Assembly (NCBI GenBank): GCA_902587165.1
Contig: CACIKF010000007.1
Location: 1-64,000, forward strand
Length of the DNA: 64,000 bases
DNA from: Puniceicoccaceae bacterium
GTDB taxonomy: Bacteria; Verrucomicrobiota; Verrucomicrobiia; Opitutales; Coraliomargaritaceae
Reading direction: 5' to 3'
Shown: one piece after another, positions 40,059-48,562 of the stretch
Layout: each line of letters begins with the position of its first letter
How positions within the stretch are numbered: the first letter of the stretch is position 1
Program-made: the position numbers and the translations under genes
The notes under the pieces: generated by a model
Seen by the model: the letters and a program-made list of their open reading frames with translations, nothing else
What the model was told of the DNA's origin: nothing
Database searches by the model: none

Positions 40059-40340
40059 ATGGAATTGATACTTCTACTATTCGTCTTTGTTCTGGCATCC
40101 TTTCTCGGGTTCGAGCTTATTGCTAAAGTCCCCTCTCAATTACACACCCCGCTCATGTCTGGATCAAATGCGATTTCGGGAATTACTGTAGTCGGGGCTA
40201 TTCTTGCCGTCAACACTAGTTCCAGCGGACTTTCGGCCTGGCTTGGGTTTGCTGCTATTGTGCTCGCCACAATCAACGTCGTCGGAGGTTACATGGTAAC
40301 TGACCGCATGCTTGCGATGTTTAAAAAGAAAGTTAAATGA
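40059..40340 (+). CDS. pntAB: NAD(P) transhydrogenase subunit alpha part 2 (membrane)
   Basis: This 93-residue protein has three membrane helices and the diagnostic stretch KVPSQLHTPLMSGSNAISGI, which belongs to the membrane part of the alpha subunit in split transhydrogenases. The stop overlaps the pntB start by four bases. The NAD-binding alpha part 1 (pntAA), normally just upstream, is not here: the upstream gene is glgB on the opposite strand. The enzyme couples the proton gradient to NADPH formation. Confidence 0.94.
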   Translation: MELILLLFVFVLASFLGFELIAKVPSQLHTPLMSGSNAISGITVVGAILAVNTSSSGLSAWLGFAAIVLATINVVGGYMVTDRMLAMFKKKVK

Positions 40341-41755
40341 TGAACGCATCGACCATTGTTAATCTGTCCTACATCGTAGCGGCGATTCTTTTTATTTTTG
40401 GAATCAAAATGCTAGGTAAGGCCGATACGGCAAAACGCGGCAACCTTCTCTCAGCAGTCGGTATGTTGCTCGCAGTGATCGTGACGCTTTTAAGCAAGGG
40501 GCTCTCTTATCCACTCATAATTGGTGGCCTCGCGTTGGGGGGTGCTGTCGGTTTTGTCGCCGCCAAGCGTGTTCAAATGACAGGGATGCCCGAATTGGTG
40601 GCACTCTTCAACGGCTTCGGAGGCCTCGCCTCACTACTTGTAGGTTTGGCGGAGTATTACCGTGCCAAAATATCCAATAATTTGCTCGAAAGTGTTCTAA
40701 TTGAAGAGCTCAGCTCATTCACCGCCACCGTCATTGTCCTAACAATCCTCATCGGTGGCATTACCTTTACGGGTTCCATTTATGCGTGGGGTAAACTGTC
40801 AGGCAAACTTGGCGGACGTGCTCTTACCTTCACGGGACAGAAAGCCTTCAACACACTACTTGCCCTCGGCATCATTGCGGCGGGTATACTGTTTAGCTCC
40901 TCTCCAGCCACCGAACTCGCACACGCGGTTCTCATTGCCGTATTAATACTCTCTCTTTTGCTCGGCATCTTCGCCGTTATGCCCATTGGTGGAGGTGATA
41001 TGCCCGTGGTCATTTCACTGCTAAATTCCTGTTCGGGCCTTGCTGCCTGCGCAGCCGGTTTTGTCATCAATAACAACGTGCTTGTAGTGGCTGGCTGCCT
41101 CGTCGGGGCCTCAGGCCTCATTCTCACGGTCATCATGTGCAAGGCAATGAACCGGACCTTGATTAATGTTCTTGTTTCTGGCTTCGGAGCTACTACCCAA
41201 GCTAATGGCGCCAAAAGCAAAGGAGAACTCAAGCCCATCTCTCCCGAAGACGCTTATTATATTCTAGAAGCTGCCAAGAGCGTCATCATCATCCCTGGCT
41301 ATGGCATGGCCGTCTCTCAGGCGCAGCACGCAGTCAAAGAGCTCGGCACACTCTTGGAAGAAAACGACTGCGAAGTTCGTTTTGCCATACACCCCGTCGC
41401 TGGGCGTATGCCGGGCCACATGAACGTATTGTTAGCCGAGGCCGACGTGCCTTATGAGCAACTTGCTGAGATGGACGACGTCAATCCAATGATTGAGATG
41501 GTCGATGTCGCCATCGTGATTGGTGCCAACGACGTGGTTAACCCTGCTGCAGGCAACGATGAAACTAGTCCCATTTACGGCATGCCCATTATCGAAGCCT
41601 ACAAAGCCAAGACGACCTTCTGTCTCAAGCGCGGCAAAGGTGCTGGCTTCTCAGGGCTAGAAAATCAACTCTTTACCGCTACAAAAACCCGCATGATCTA
41701 CGGTGATGCCAAAGCTACTATCACTAGTATGGTCGCACAATTTAAGGAGAGTTAG
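40337..41755 (+). CDS. pntB: NAD(P) transhydrogenase subunit beta
   Basis: At 472 residues, the N-terminal part forms about nine membrane helices (GMPELVALFNGFGGLASLLV is typical) and the C-terminal ~180 residues form the NADP-binding domain III. The latter shows IIPGYGMAVSQAQHAVKELG, the GYG-A loop, HPVAGRMPGHMNVLLAEA, and GANDVVNPAA with the K(R)xxxGxGFSGLEN ending. It follows pntAB with a four-base overlap. Confidence 0.97.
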   Translation: MMNASTIVNLSYIVAAILFIFGIKMLGKADTAKRGNLLSAVGMLLAVIVTLLSKGLSYPLIIGGLALGGAVGFVAAKRVQMTGMPELVALFNGFGGLASLLVGLAEYYRAKISNNLLESVLIEELSSFTATVIVLTILIGGITFTGSIYAWGKLSGKLGGRALTFTGQKAFNTLLALGIIAAGILFSSSPATELAHAVLIAVLILSLLLGIFAVMPIGGGDMPVVISLLNSCSGLAACAAGFVINNNVLVVAGCLVGASGLILTVIMCKAMNRTLINVLVSGFGATTQANGAKSKGELKPISPEDAYYILEAAKSVIIIPGYGMAVSQAQHAVKELGTLLEENDCEVRFAIHPVAGRMPGHMNVLLAEADVPYEQLAEMDDVNPMIEMVDVAIVIGANDVVNPAAGNDETSPIYGMPIIEAYKAKTTFCLKRGKGAGFSGLENQLFTATKTRMIYGDAKATITSMVAQFKES

Positions 41756-41779
41756 TAGTAAGTTAACCCGCTACGAAGC

Positions 41780-42448
41780 ATGCTTCCATCTAATAAAGCT
41801 TCTCTAGTTATCGACGGCTCTGGTAGTAAAGTATTTGCTGGAATATTAGATGCTGAAAACCGGTGGCTGGTTAAATTGGAACGTGACGGTAGTCCACTCG
41901 AAGAGCTTTTTCCACTTATCGAAGCAGTATTGACTGAATCAGGTCTTTCAATAGAAGATATTGGTAGCTACATCTACTGCATGGGACCGGGTTCCGTATT
42001 AGGAATACGCCTATGTGCTATGGCGATTGAGACCTGGTCAAGACTTTACCCTAAATCGGTTCAGTATTATAAATACAACAGCCTCCACCTGTCGGCGCAC
42101 GCGCTCCTTTATGCCACGCCAGATCTAAAAGATGCACTCATCGTATCCGACTGGAAAAAAGGCGTTTGGAATGGCCTCTACATTAGAGGAGGTCATGTCG
42201 GCGCAACCGAGGTGATTGACGATGGCGCACTCATCGCTTGGAAAAACTTAATTTACCATCTACCGCAGCGAAAAGGCTGGCAAAGTCCGCCAGATAAGGT
42301 GCAAACGCTTATTTACGATCCTTCTATACTAGATGCTATCCACGACGCTGAAGGTCTTCTTCAAATTACCGACCGCATCGAGCTCTACAGTTCGGGAATC
42401 AACACCTTTCAAAAATGGACGCCGACTAGACACCGAGCGCAGACTTAA
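41780..42448 (+). CDS. tsaB: TsaB-like protein (t6A tRNA modification)
   Basis: The 222-residue protein has the ASKHA-type start ASLVIDGSGSKVFAGIL and the TsaB segment YCMGPGSVLGIRLCAMAIETW. In typical TsaB the latter reads GPGSFTGLRIG, so this copy is divergent. TsaB helps TsaD form N6-threonylcarbamoyladenosine in tRNA. Its stop lies just before alr, and both run in the same frame. The assignment is good for the fold and moderate for the exact role; a diverged TsaB-fold protein is the alternative. Confidence 0.75.
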   Translation: MLPSNKASLVIDGSGSKVFAGILDAENRWLVKLERDGSPLEELFPLIEAVLTESGLSIEDIGSYIYCMGPGSVLGIRLCAMAIETWSRLYPKSVQYYKYNSLHLSAHALLYATPDLKDALIVSDWKKGVWNGLYIRGGHVGATEVIDDGALIAWKNLIYHLPQRKGWQSPPDKVQTLIYDPSILDAIHDAEGLLQITDRIELYSSGINTFQKWTPTRHRAQT

Positions 42449-42466
42449 ATTTAACTCGAATCAATC

Positions 42467-43615
42467 ATTTCCAGAAAAGACAAAACGGCCCCCCTGCGCT
42501 GCTGGGCGGAGATAAACCTCACCGCTTTTGAACGTAATTTGAAGCGAATCCAAGCCGCTCTGCCCTCACACATGCGCTACCTCGCAGTAGTTAAAGCAGA
42601 CGCCTACGGGCACGGCATGCCGCAAATGGTGCGCCGACTAATGCAAAGTGGCATCGACTGTTTCGCGGTAGCGAATGTCGCTGAAGCTGCCGACATTCGC
42701 CACATGGGCGCGGGTTGGCCTATCCTCATCCTCAGCCCACTCCTCCCCGAGGAAGATCAGCTTCTTGTCGACCACGATTTGACCGCGACTGTCAGCACGC
42801 TCGAAGAGTGCGAACGGCTCAATGAACTGGGCATAGATCACAAGACAGAGATCAAGGTACACCTAAAGATCGATACAGGTATGGGTCGCATCGGCATCTG
42901 GCATAGCCAAGCACCAAGGTTTTTTGAGCGCATTCGCGAAATGCCGGGATTACAACTCGAAGGTGTTTACACCCACTTTTCCAGTGCCGACAGCGATCCC
43001 GATTTTACCCAGATCCAGCGCGCCCGCTTCCTAGCAGCTCTCGATGCCGATGTGCCCTTGCCCGACGACCTGCTAATCCACGCCGACAACTCCGCAGGCA
43101 TCGACAGCTTGAGCGCCGAGAGCCCTTTTAACGCAGTACGTATTGGGCTACTGCAGTTTGGCGTAACACCTTACCCTGATTCAGCCCTCGGTCGCGTAAA
43201 TGTGGAGCCCGTCTTTAGCTTTCACACTCGAATCAGCCTTATCAAAGATTTGCCCGCTGGCACCGACATCAGCTATGGCCGTACACATCAACTCGCGCGA
43301 GATTCCCGTATAGCCATACTTACCGCAGGCTATGGCGATGGCGTGCCATTAGGGCTAAGTAATTGTGGTTATGTCCTTATCCATGGACAAGCTTGCCCTA
43401 TTCTTGGTCGTGTCACCATGGATCAGACTATCGTAGATGTGACCGAATGTATTGAAGCGCAAATCGGAGACTGCGTAGTATTGATTGGAAAAAATCAGGA
43501 CAAAGAAATTACCACAAGCGAATTTAGCCAAAAGGCAAATACGATTCCTTGGGAAACGCTCTGCTCAGTAACCAAACGAGTGACACGGGTCTATGTAGGC
43601 TCACGTGAGCTTTGA
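42467..43615 (+). CDS. alr: alanine racemase, probable non-AUG start
   Basis: Alr makes D-alanine for peptidoglycan. The PLP lysine is in [13 protein letters not shown] and the second-base Tyr region in [31 protein letters not shown] and [13 protein letters not shown] are further signatures. The first ATG/GTG/TTG in frame is TTG at 42539, but that would cut off the conserved first strand [14 protein letters not shown], which is encoded just upstream. The frame is open from 42455 and holds no ATG or GTG there. Candidate starts are ATC 42464, ATT 42467 (used here, 382 residues) and CTG 42494. Initiation is therefore unusual; a sequence error in the six-C run near 42489 cannot be excluded. Confidence 0.9.
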   Translation: MSRKDKTAPLRCWAEINLTAFERNLKRIQAALPSHMRYLAVVKADAYGHGMPQMVRRLMQSGIDCFAVANVAEAADIRHMGAGWPILILSPLLPEEDQLLVDHDLTATVSTLEECERLNELGIDHKTEIKVHLKIDTGMGRIGIWHSQAPRFFERIREMPGLQLEGVYTHFSSADSDPDFTQIQRARFLAALDADVPLPDDLLIHADNSAGIDSLSAESPFNAVRIGLLQFGVTPYPDSALGRVNVEPVFSFHTRISLIKDLPAGTDISYGRTHQLARDSRIAILTAGYGDGVPLGLSNCGYVLIHGQACPILGRVTMDQTIVDVTECIEAQIGDCVVLIGKNQDKEITTSEFSQKANTIPWETLCSVTKRVTRVYVGSREL

Positions 43616-43664
43616 ATGATAAAAGACTTGTCCACCGAAAATACGCTGCGCATAGTCTAGCCCC

Positions 43665-45830
43665 GTGCTAGCAAACGCTCGGAACATCTCCTTATTTTTC
43701 TCTTTGACGCTCTCAATTTCTATGAGTGGGGCTCTTCCTGAACTCAGCTCGATTGAACCTTTGGAGTATGACGAGGAATCTCAGCGCCTAGTCGCACGTG
43801 GCGATGCTCGGCTAGACTTCGAAAATACACGCATACGTGCAGACCGCATTACCTACTACCAGAATTTTTTCCTCACAGATGCGAGTGGTAACGTAGCGAT
43901 TTCTCGGGATGGTGACCGCTTGATCGCTGACCGCTTGAGCTTTGAAAGCCAAGAAAACATCTTCGCGGCGGGCATTCTTCGCACAGGACAGTGGCCCTAT
44001 TATGTTAGTGGCATTAGTGCAGGCGGCACAATCGAGAATACAGAGATCCAAGGCGCCTCCCTTTATTATGGCAACCCTAGCCCCTATAGTCTCAGTGTCA
44101 GCTCTGATGAAATACGTTATGTAAATGAAGAAGATGGCGAATACATATCCATGGATGGCGCTACCTTTCGTATAGGTCGCATACCCTTCTTTTACCTACC
44201 AGGATACCGACACTACCTAAGCGACGCAGCCTATCTGCTAGATATCAATGCAGGCTCCAGTGGTCAGCTCGGCTATTACTTGAAGACGACCACGCTTCTT
44301 CCCTTCACCTCATTGCTACGTCTGGGTGCGAACCTCGACTACTACAGTAAGCGCGGTATACTTGCAGGTCCTACCGCGCAGTATGTCTACAATTCTTCAA
44401 GCCAAAGCATCGTGGGCGCACTCAGCACCGGCGCAATCAATGACAAAGGTAACCAAGCTGAACGTAATGTCGATGCACTCAATCGTCAGATTGACTCTAA
44501 GCGCTACTTTACAGAATGGCGTCACAAGCACCACATTGGCGAACGACTCACAGCTACCGCGTCGGCAAGTTACTGGTCAGACTCCGACGTTATACGTGAT
44601 TTTCGCGACGACATCTTTGACGAAAATCAACTTCCTGACAACTTTGCAGAGCTTAGCTATGCGGGTGACAACTGGATCGTATCCGCCTTTGGCCGCTTCC
44701 GGCCCAATAATTTTCAGCTTGTGCAAGAGCGCACACCCGAAATCCGTTTCAACCTCCTGCCAATTCCGGTCTCCAACACGGGCGCCTACCACCGTGCCAC
44801 CGCTAGTTACGTACAACTGAATGAAGACTTTGGTCGCAACTCACCTGGCAATACCGTCGAAGGCCAGTTCAATCGCTTCGATCTTACCTACCGGACCGAA
44901 CATCCCATTCGATTAGCCAACTGGCTAACACTGACCCCGTTAGCTGGCGCACGTTTGACGCAATACGAGAATCAACAGATCGACACGCTTGCCCCATCCT
45001 ACTCGGAACCATTATCTACAACTTTAGATTCTAGCTTTAGCCGCGAAATCTATGAACTCGGCTTTGATCTAGAAGCGCACGCTTATGCCAGCTACCCAAC
45101 CTTCAATAAGTCATGGGGCATTGATGGCCTACGCCACCTCGTGCGCCCTGCCCTGCGCTATCGTTACTATTCTGATCCAGACGACGTTAACCAGATCGCC
45201 GCAATCGACCGACAGGTATTCGACCTTAAACGCCCACTCCTCGATCTAAGTGATCTGCGTAACGTGGATCAAATAGCTAAGACCCACCTCATACGCCTCG
45301 GGGTTGAAAACCTTTTTCAAACTCGCTCTAAAAATTATGGATCTCGCACACTAGCCGCACTAAATTTTTACCAGGACATTATTTTCGAGAAAAACCTCCG
45401 TTATGACGGAGACAAAGAAGATCGCTTCAACGCTACATGGGCCGAACTCGTTCTAAATCCTGCACCCTGGCTCAAGTTCAACCTCGCAAGTCGTTTTAAG
45501 ACTGAAAGCTTCACCCTCGAAGAGTTGCGCACAGGCACCAGTATAAAGAGCGGTGAAATCTGGCAACTAGGCCTTTCGACTTACTTGCTTAACAAGCGTA
45601 TAGATCAGTATCGACTCGACCACATTTATCTCATTAACGAGCGCCTTTCATTACTCACCGATGTAAACTTCGATGCCAATTCGGGCAAATTAACTAGAGT
45701 CCGAGTAGGCCTGCGCACCCGTATTGGTAGTACGTGGGAGCTAGTCTATTCCATCACTTCCCGAGAAGACGCTCGACGCGAAAGCGATGTTTCATTTGAT
45801 ATTCAATTACACCTCGCTGGGGGCGATTAA
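43665..45830 (+). CDS. lptD: LptD/OstA-like LPS-assembly outer-membrane protein
   Basis: Starting at GTG 43665, the first ~24 residues form a signal peptide. Residues about 30-130 form an OstA/LptA-like beta-jellyroll (RLVARGDARLDFENTRIRAD, NFFLTDASGNVAISRDGDRL). The remainder is a long beta-barrel region with alternating aromatic strands (YYLKTTTLLPFTSLLRLGAN, FRIGRIPFFYLPGYRHYLSD). At 721 residues it fits LptD, which inserts lipopolysaccharide in the outer membrane, and so points to a Gram-negative envelope. It follows alr by 49 bp and precedes scpA by 18 bp, in a plus-strand run. Confidence 0.85.
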   Translation: MLANARNISLFFSLTLSISMSGALPELSSIEPLEYDEESQRLVARGDARLDFENTRIRADRITYYQNFFLTDASGNVAISRDGDRLIADRLSFESQENIFAAGILRTGQWPYYVSGISAGGTIENTEIQGASLYYGNPSPYSLSVSSDEIRYVNEEDGEYISMDGATFRIGRIPFFYLPGYRHYLSDAAYLLDINAGSSGQLGYYLKTTTLLPFTSLLRLGANLDYYSKRGILAGPTAQYVYNSSSQSIVGALSTGAINDKGNQAERNVDALNRQIDSKRYFTEWRHKHHIGERLTATASASYWSDSDVIRDFRDDIFDENQLPDNFAELSYAGDNWIVSAFGRFRPNNFQLVQERTPEIRFNLLPIPVSNTGAYHRATASYVQLNEDFGRNSPGNTVEGQFNRFDLTYRTEHPIRLANWLTLTPLAGARLTQYENQQIDTLAPSYSEPLSTTLDSSFSREIYELGFDLEAHAYASYPTFNKSWGIDGLRHLVRPALRYRYYSDPDDVNQIAAIDRQVFDLKRPLLDLSDLRNVDQIAKTHLIRLGVENLFQTRSKNYGSRTLAALNFYQDIIFEKNLRYDGDKEDRFNATWAELVLNPAPWLKFNLASRFKTESFTLEELRTGTSIKSGEIWQLGLSTYLLNKRIDQYRLDHIYLINERLSLLTDVNFDANSGKLTRVRVGLRTRIGSTWELVYSITSREDARRESDVSFDIQLHLAGGD

Positions 45831-45848
45831 ATTTCACTTACTAACGAT

Positions 45849-46625
45849 ATGGAGGAAGCACTCATTCCCGACAAAGAATTTGCCATTCGGCTCCCTGCTT
45901 TTGAGGGCCCAATGGATCTGTTGCTCTACCTGATCCGCCGGAGCGAAGTCGACATATATGACATCCCGATAGAACGGGTCACCGAACAATACATTGAGGT
46001 TCTCGGCTCCATGGAAAGCCTCGACCTTGAAGTAGCCGGTGAGTTCTTCGTCATGGCTTCGACCCTAATGTATATTAAGAGCCGCATGCTGCTGCCTAAA
46101 AAGGATCAAGGCACCAACGAAGATATGGAAGACGACGACATTGATCCTCGCTGGGAACTCGTCCAGCAGCTACTGGAATACCGAAAGTTCAAAGAAGCTG
46201 CGGAAGACATACGCAAACTCATCCTCAGCAGTAATGACCTAATCTCACGGATTGGGCCAAGAGATGCCCTAGAAGCTGTCGAGCGTCCTCTCAAACCGGT
46301 CGACCGCGTCGATCTATGGAATACTTTTAATTCTGTACTTCGTCGCCTCGCTGAGCGTATCGACGAGGGTCAAATAAATGCTGAGCAGGTCACCGTATCT
46401 GATAGGATGGAGTTAGTGCTACTGCGCATAAAGCATAACAAAAACTTTCTCTTTTCCGACCTATTCGAGTCCAGCACGACGATTACTACAATTGTAGCCA
46501 CATTCCTTGCCATACTCGAATTAACTCGCTTAGATAAAATAACGCTTAAGCAAGACCGTGCCTTCGGCGACATCCGCTGCATGCGCGTCGAAACCCATGA
46601 TCCCACGGTAGCACACTCTGATTAA
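45849..46625 (+). CDS. scpA: segregation and condensation protein A
   Basis: ScpA is the kleisin that bridges SMC heads with ScpB in chromosome condensation. The 258-residue protein starts with the typical FEGPMDLLLYLIRRSEVDIY and has EFFVMASTLMYIKSRMLLPK. The C-terminal winged helix is TIVATFLAILELTRLDKITL. scpB, often the next gene, is absent; a small unknown gene follows after 6 bp. Confidence 0.95.
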   Translation: MEEALIPDKEFAIRLPAFEGPMDLLLYLIRRSEVDIYDIPIERVTEQYIEVLGSMESLDLEVAGEFFVMASTLMYIKSRMLLPKKDQGTNEDMEDDDIDPRWELVQQLLEYRKFKEAAEDIRKLILSSNDLISRIGPRDALEAVERPLKPVDRVDLWNTFNSVLRRLAERIDEGQINAEQVTVSDRMELVLLRIKHNKNFLFSDLFESSTTITTIVATFLAILELTRLDKITLKQDRAFGDIRCMRVETHDPTVAHSD

Positions 46626-46631
46626 GTTAAA

Positions 46632-46898
46632 ATGAATCGTCTCAAAAAGAGCACTAGCAATCAGCAAAAGAATACACCCGCTCAACTGATCGGTGTTGGC
46701 TTGGACCATAAAGACGGCCACAAGCGAATTACCAAGGCCGAGCGCTTTGTCATTGCCGGCGGCTCTCAAGAGACACACGAGCGCATGACAGAGACAGTTA
46801 CCAAAACCTTTGAAACCCTAGACCGAAAGGGAAAAAAGTTAGATAAAGTCGATCCTCACGAACTAAAAGATATCATCAAAGCTAACACCCCCAACTAA
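46632..46898 (+). CDS. small conserved hypothetical protein after scpA
   Basis: An 88-residue soluble, charged protein (AQLIGVGLDHKDGHKRITKA, then FVIAGGSQETHERMTETVTK). I do not recognise the family. The segment GHKRITKAERFVIAGGSQETHE looks conserved in style, and the C-terminal half is a predicted helix pair. It starts 6 bp after scpA and is likely cotranscribed. Function unknown. Confidence 0.7.
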   Translation: MNRLKKSTSNQQKNTPAQLIGVGLDHKDGHKRITKAERFVIAGGSQETHERMTETVTKTFETLDRKGKKLDKVDPHELKDIIKANTPN

Positions 46899-46941
46899 GG
46901 CTCACTTGACAGAGACCTAAGCTCGCCTAAACTATTACACT

Positions 46942-47379
46942 ATGACTGATCCTCAAAAAGAAAACAAAGCAGAATCCTCTGAAGCAAGTTACAGCAAGGA
47001 CCTTGCTAACAGTGCAAACCCAGTGCCTGATACTGAACAAATTGAGCCAGCTGAAGCTTCAAAACCAGAGCTTCACCCTAAATCCACCCCTTCCTTTGAT
47101 GAAATCACGGAGAGTAAGCCAAGTATGCCTCCGCTTATTCTAGCTAAACCAGCCGAGTCACGTGCTAAACCTACGCCTGCTCCTGTTAAGGTGGCAATGG
47201 CTCCCAAAGTTAAACCTGCCTCAACCGATCCCGCGGGCTCACAAGTGGCCGATTCATCGATCTCGATTGATGGAGACAATAGCCCAAATGTCGGCGCACT
47301 CATCATAGACGCGATCGCCGCAGCCGTCGCCATCGCTTTCACGGTTTTGCTTGTGCAAGACATCATTCCATTCCTGTAA
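46942..47379 (+). CDS. proline-rich protein with C-terminal membrane anchor
   Basis: A 145-residue protein: about 110 residues of low-complexity Glu/Lys/Ser/Pro sequence, then one membrane helix at the very C-terminus (ALIIDAIAAAVAIAFTVLLV, then QDIIPFL). This is the layout of a tail-anchored protein with a disordered cytoplasmic part. There is no signal peptide and no motif. It lies between the small gene after scpA and trxA, with gaps of 43 and 36 bp. Function unknown; a flexible membrane tether is one reading. Confidence 0.65.
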   Translation: MTDPQKENKAESSEASYSKDLANSANPVPDTEQIEPAEASKPELHPKSTPSFDEITESKPSMPPLILAKPAESRAKPTPAPVKVAMAPKVKPASTDPAGSQVADSSISIDGDNSPNVGALIIDAIAAAVAIAFTVLLVQDIIPFL

Positions 47380-47415
47380 TAATTAAGCTCAAGCAACCAA
47401 CCCAACCAAGACATT

Positions 47416-47733
47416 ATGTCCGATAAGATCACAGAACTCGATAGCTCTAACTTTGAATCCACAGTCACTCAGGGCGCAATACCCGTCGTCGTCGATTTCT
47501 GGGCACCATGGTGTGGTCCCTGCAAAGCAATTGCACCCATCCTCGAAGACCTAGCGAACGAGCAGGGTGACGCAGTCAAGATCTGCAAAGTCAACGTCGA
47601 AACTAACAGCGAGATCGCCAGTAAATACGACATCCGAGCCATCCCGACCATCCTGATTTTTAAAGACGGTGCTGTTGCCGACACTGTCGTCGGACTGACA
47701 TCATTAGACGATCTAAAGGCCAAACTCGCTTAG
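47416..47733 (+). CDS. trxA: thioredoxin
   Basis: A 105-residue classical thioredoxin with the active site FWAPWCGPCK (Cys33, Cys36), the buried Asp in VVVDFWA, the cis-proline loop in IRAIPTILIF and a final FKDGAVADTVVG. It reduces protein disulfides in the cytoplasm. A hairpin terminator follows directly, which closes the plus-strand run that began at pntAB. Confidence 0.97.
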   Translation: MSDKITELDSSNFESTVTQGAIPVVVDFWAPWCGPCKAIAPILEDLANEQGDAVKICKVNVETNSEIASKYDIRAIPTILIFKDGAVADTVVGLTSLDDLKAKLA

Positions 47734-47741
47734 TTTGCTCC

Positions 47742-47773
47742 AAGGCCCCGCAACGATTCGGCGCGGGCTTTTT
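47742..47773 (+). terminator. probable intrinsic terminator after trxA
   Basis: AAGGCCCCGC and GCGCGGGCTT pair imperfectly (one bulge on each side) around a nine-base loop and lead into TTTTTAG. It is 8 bp after the trxA stop. Confidence 0.65.
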
Positions 47774-47929
47774 AGTTTCTGCTTGTATAAAGGCTTCGTA
47801 GCGAATTTGTGAAGGCACAAATGCTGTCACAGCCTAACAATAAAGGGTCACTAATTAGGCAGCACAACACTACAAAAATGCTCTGCATTCGAACCGGATA
47901 CGAGGCTCTGAAAACAAACAGATTTTTGC

Positions 47930-48526
47930 TTATGCGCCGACTTGAAAGCGAGCGAAACGCTTGACCTGCATGTTCTCGCCCATCTTAGCAATCATTGCAG
48001 TTAAAAGCTCTTGCATCGTTTGATCAGGGTTTTTGACGAAGGCTTGCTCTAAGAGACAAGACTCGCTCAGAAACTTGTTCAACTTGCCCTCGACAATCTT
48101 CTCGATTGCTTGAGCAGGCTTACCTTCGGCTTGACCCTCAGCTACCTTGCGCTCGGCCGCGATGATAGCAGGATCAATGTCTTCACGAGACACGCAGACT
48201 GGACTAGCCGCAGCAATATGCATGGCGATGTCCTTTACGAACTGCTTAAAGTCATCAGTCTTGGCAACGAAATCACTCTCGCAGCTGACTTCGACCATCA
48301 CGCCGACCTTACCACCGAGATGGATGTAGGTGTCAATGAGGCCATCGCTGGCGTCGCGACCCGCCTTTTTCGCTGCAGTCGCCATGCCCTTCTTGCGAAG
48401 GAGCTCCACCGCTGCATCGATATCACCTTCAGATTCAACTAAGGCTTTCTTACAATCCATTAGTCCAGCGCCTGTGCTTTCGCGTAGTTCGCCCACCATT
48501 TTTGCATTAATTTGTGTGCTCATCAT
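47930..48526 (-). CDS. tsf: translation elongation factor Ts
   Basis: EF-Ts is the GDP exchange factor of EF-Tu. The start region INAKMVGELRESTGAGLMDC and KKALVESEGDIDAAVELLRK are the family signature. The core continues EVSCESDFVAKTDDF. At 198 residues it is a short form, lacking the longer second dimerisation subdomain of the E. coli protein. Two adjacent ATGs at 48526 and 48523 are possible starts. It follows rpsB by 36 bp in the standard rpsB-tsf order. Confidence 0.97.
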   Translation of the reverse strand: MMSTQINAKMVGELRESTGAGLMDCKKALVESEGDIDAAVELLRKKGMATAAKKAGRDASDGLIDTYIHLGGKVGVMVEVSCESDFVAKTDDFKQFVKDIAMHIAAASPVCVSREDIDPAIIAAERKVAEGQAEGKPAQAIEKIVEGKLNKFLSESCLLEQAFVKNPDQTMQELLTAMIAKMGENMQVKRFARFQVGA

Positions 48527-48562
48527 ATATAAGTATCTAAAGTTTCAAATCGTGTATGAGGT

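Noticed and set aside
42333-42515. Frame running from inside tsaB to just before the alr core, as a possible frameshifted alr start
   Set aside because: It starts in the middle of tsaB, and its product resembles nothing. It could join alr only through an indel in the six-C run; I mention that as a possible error but do not prefer it.
47875-47905. TTCGAACC sequence between trxA and tsf, as a possible tRNA T-arm
   Set aside because: Flanking bases do not form a T stem, and no acceptor or anticodon arm can be drawn around it.
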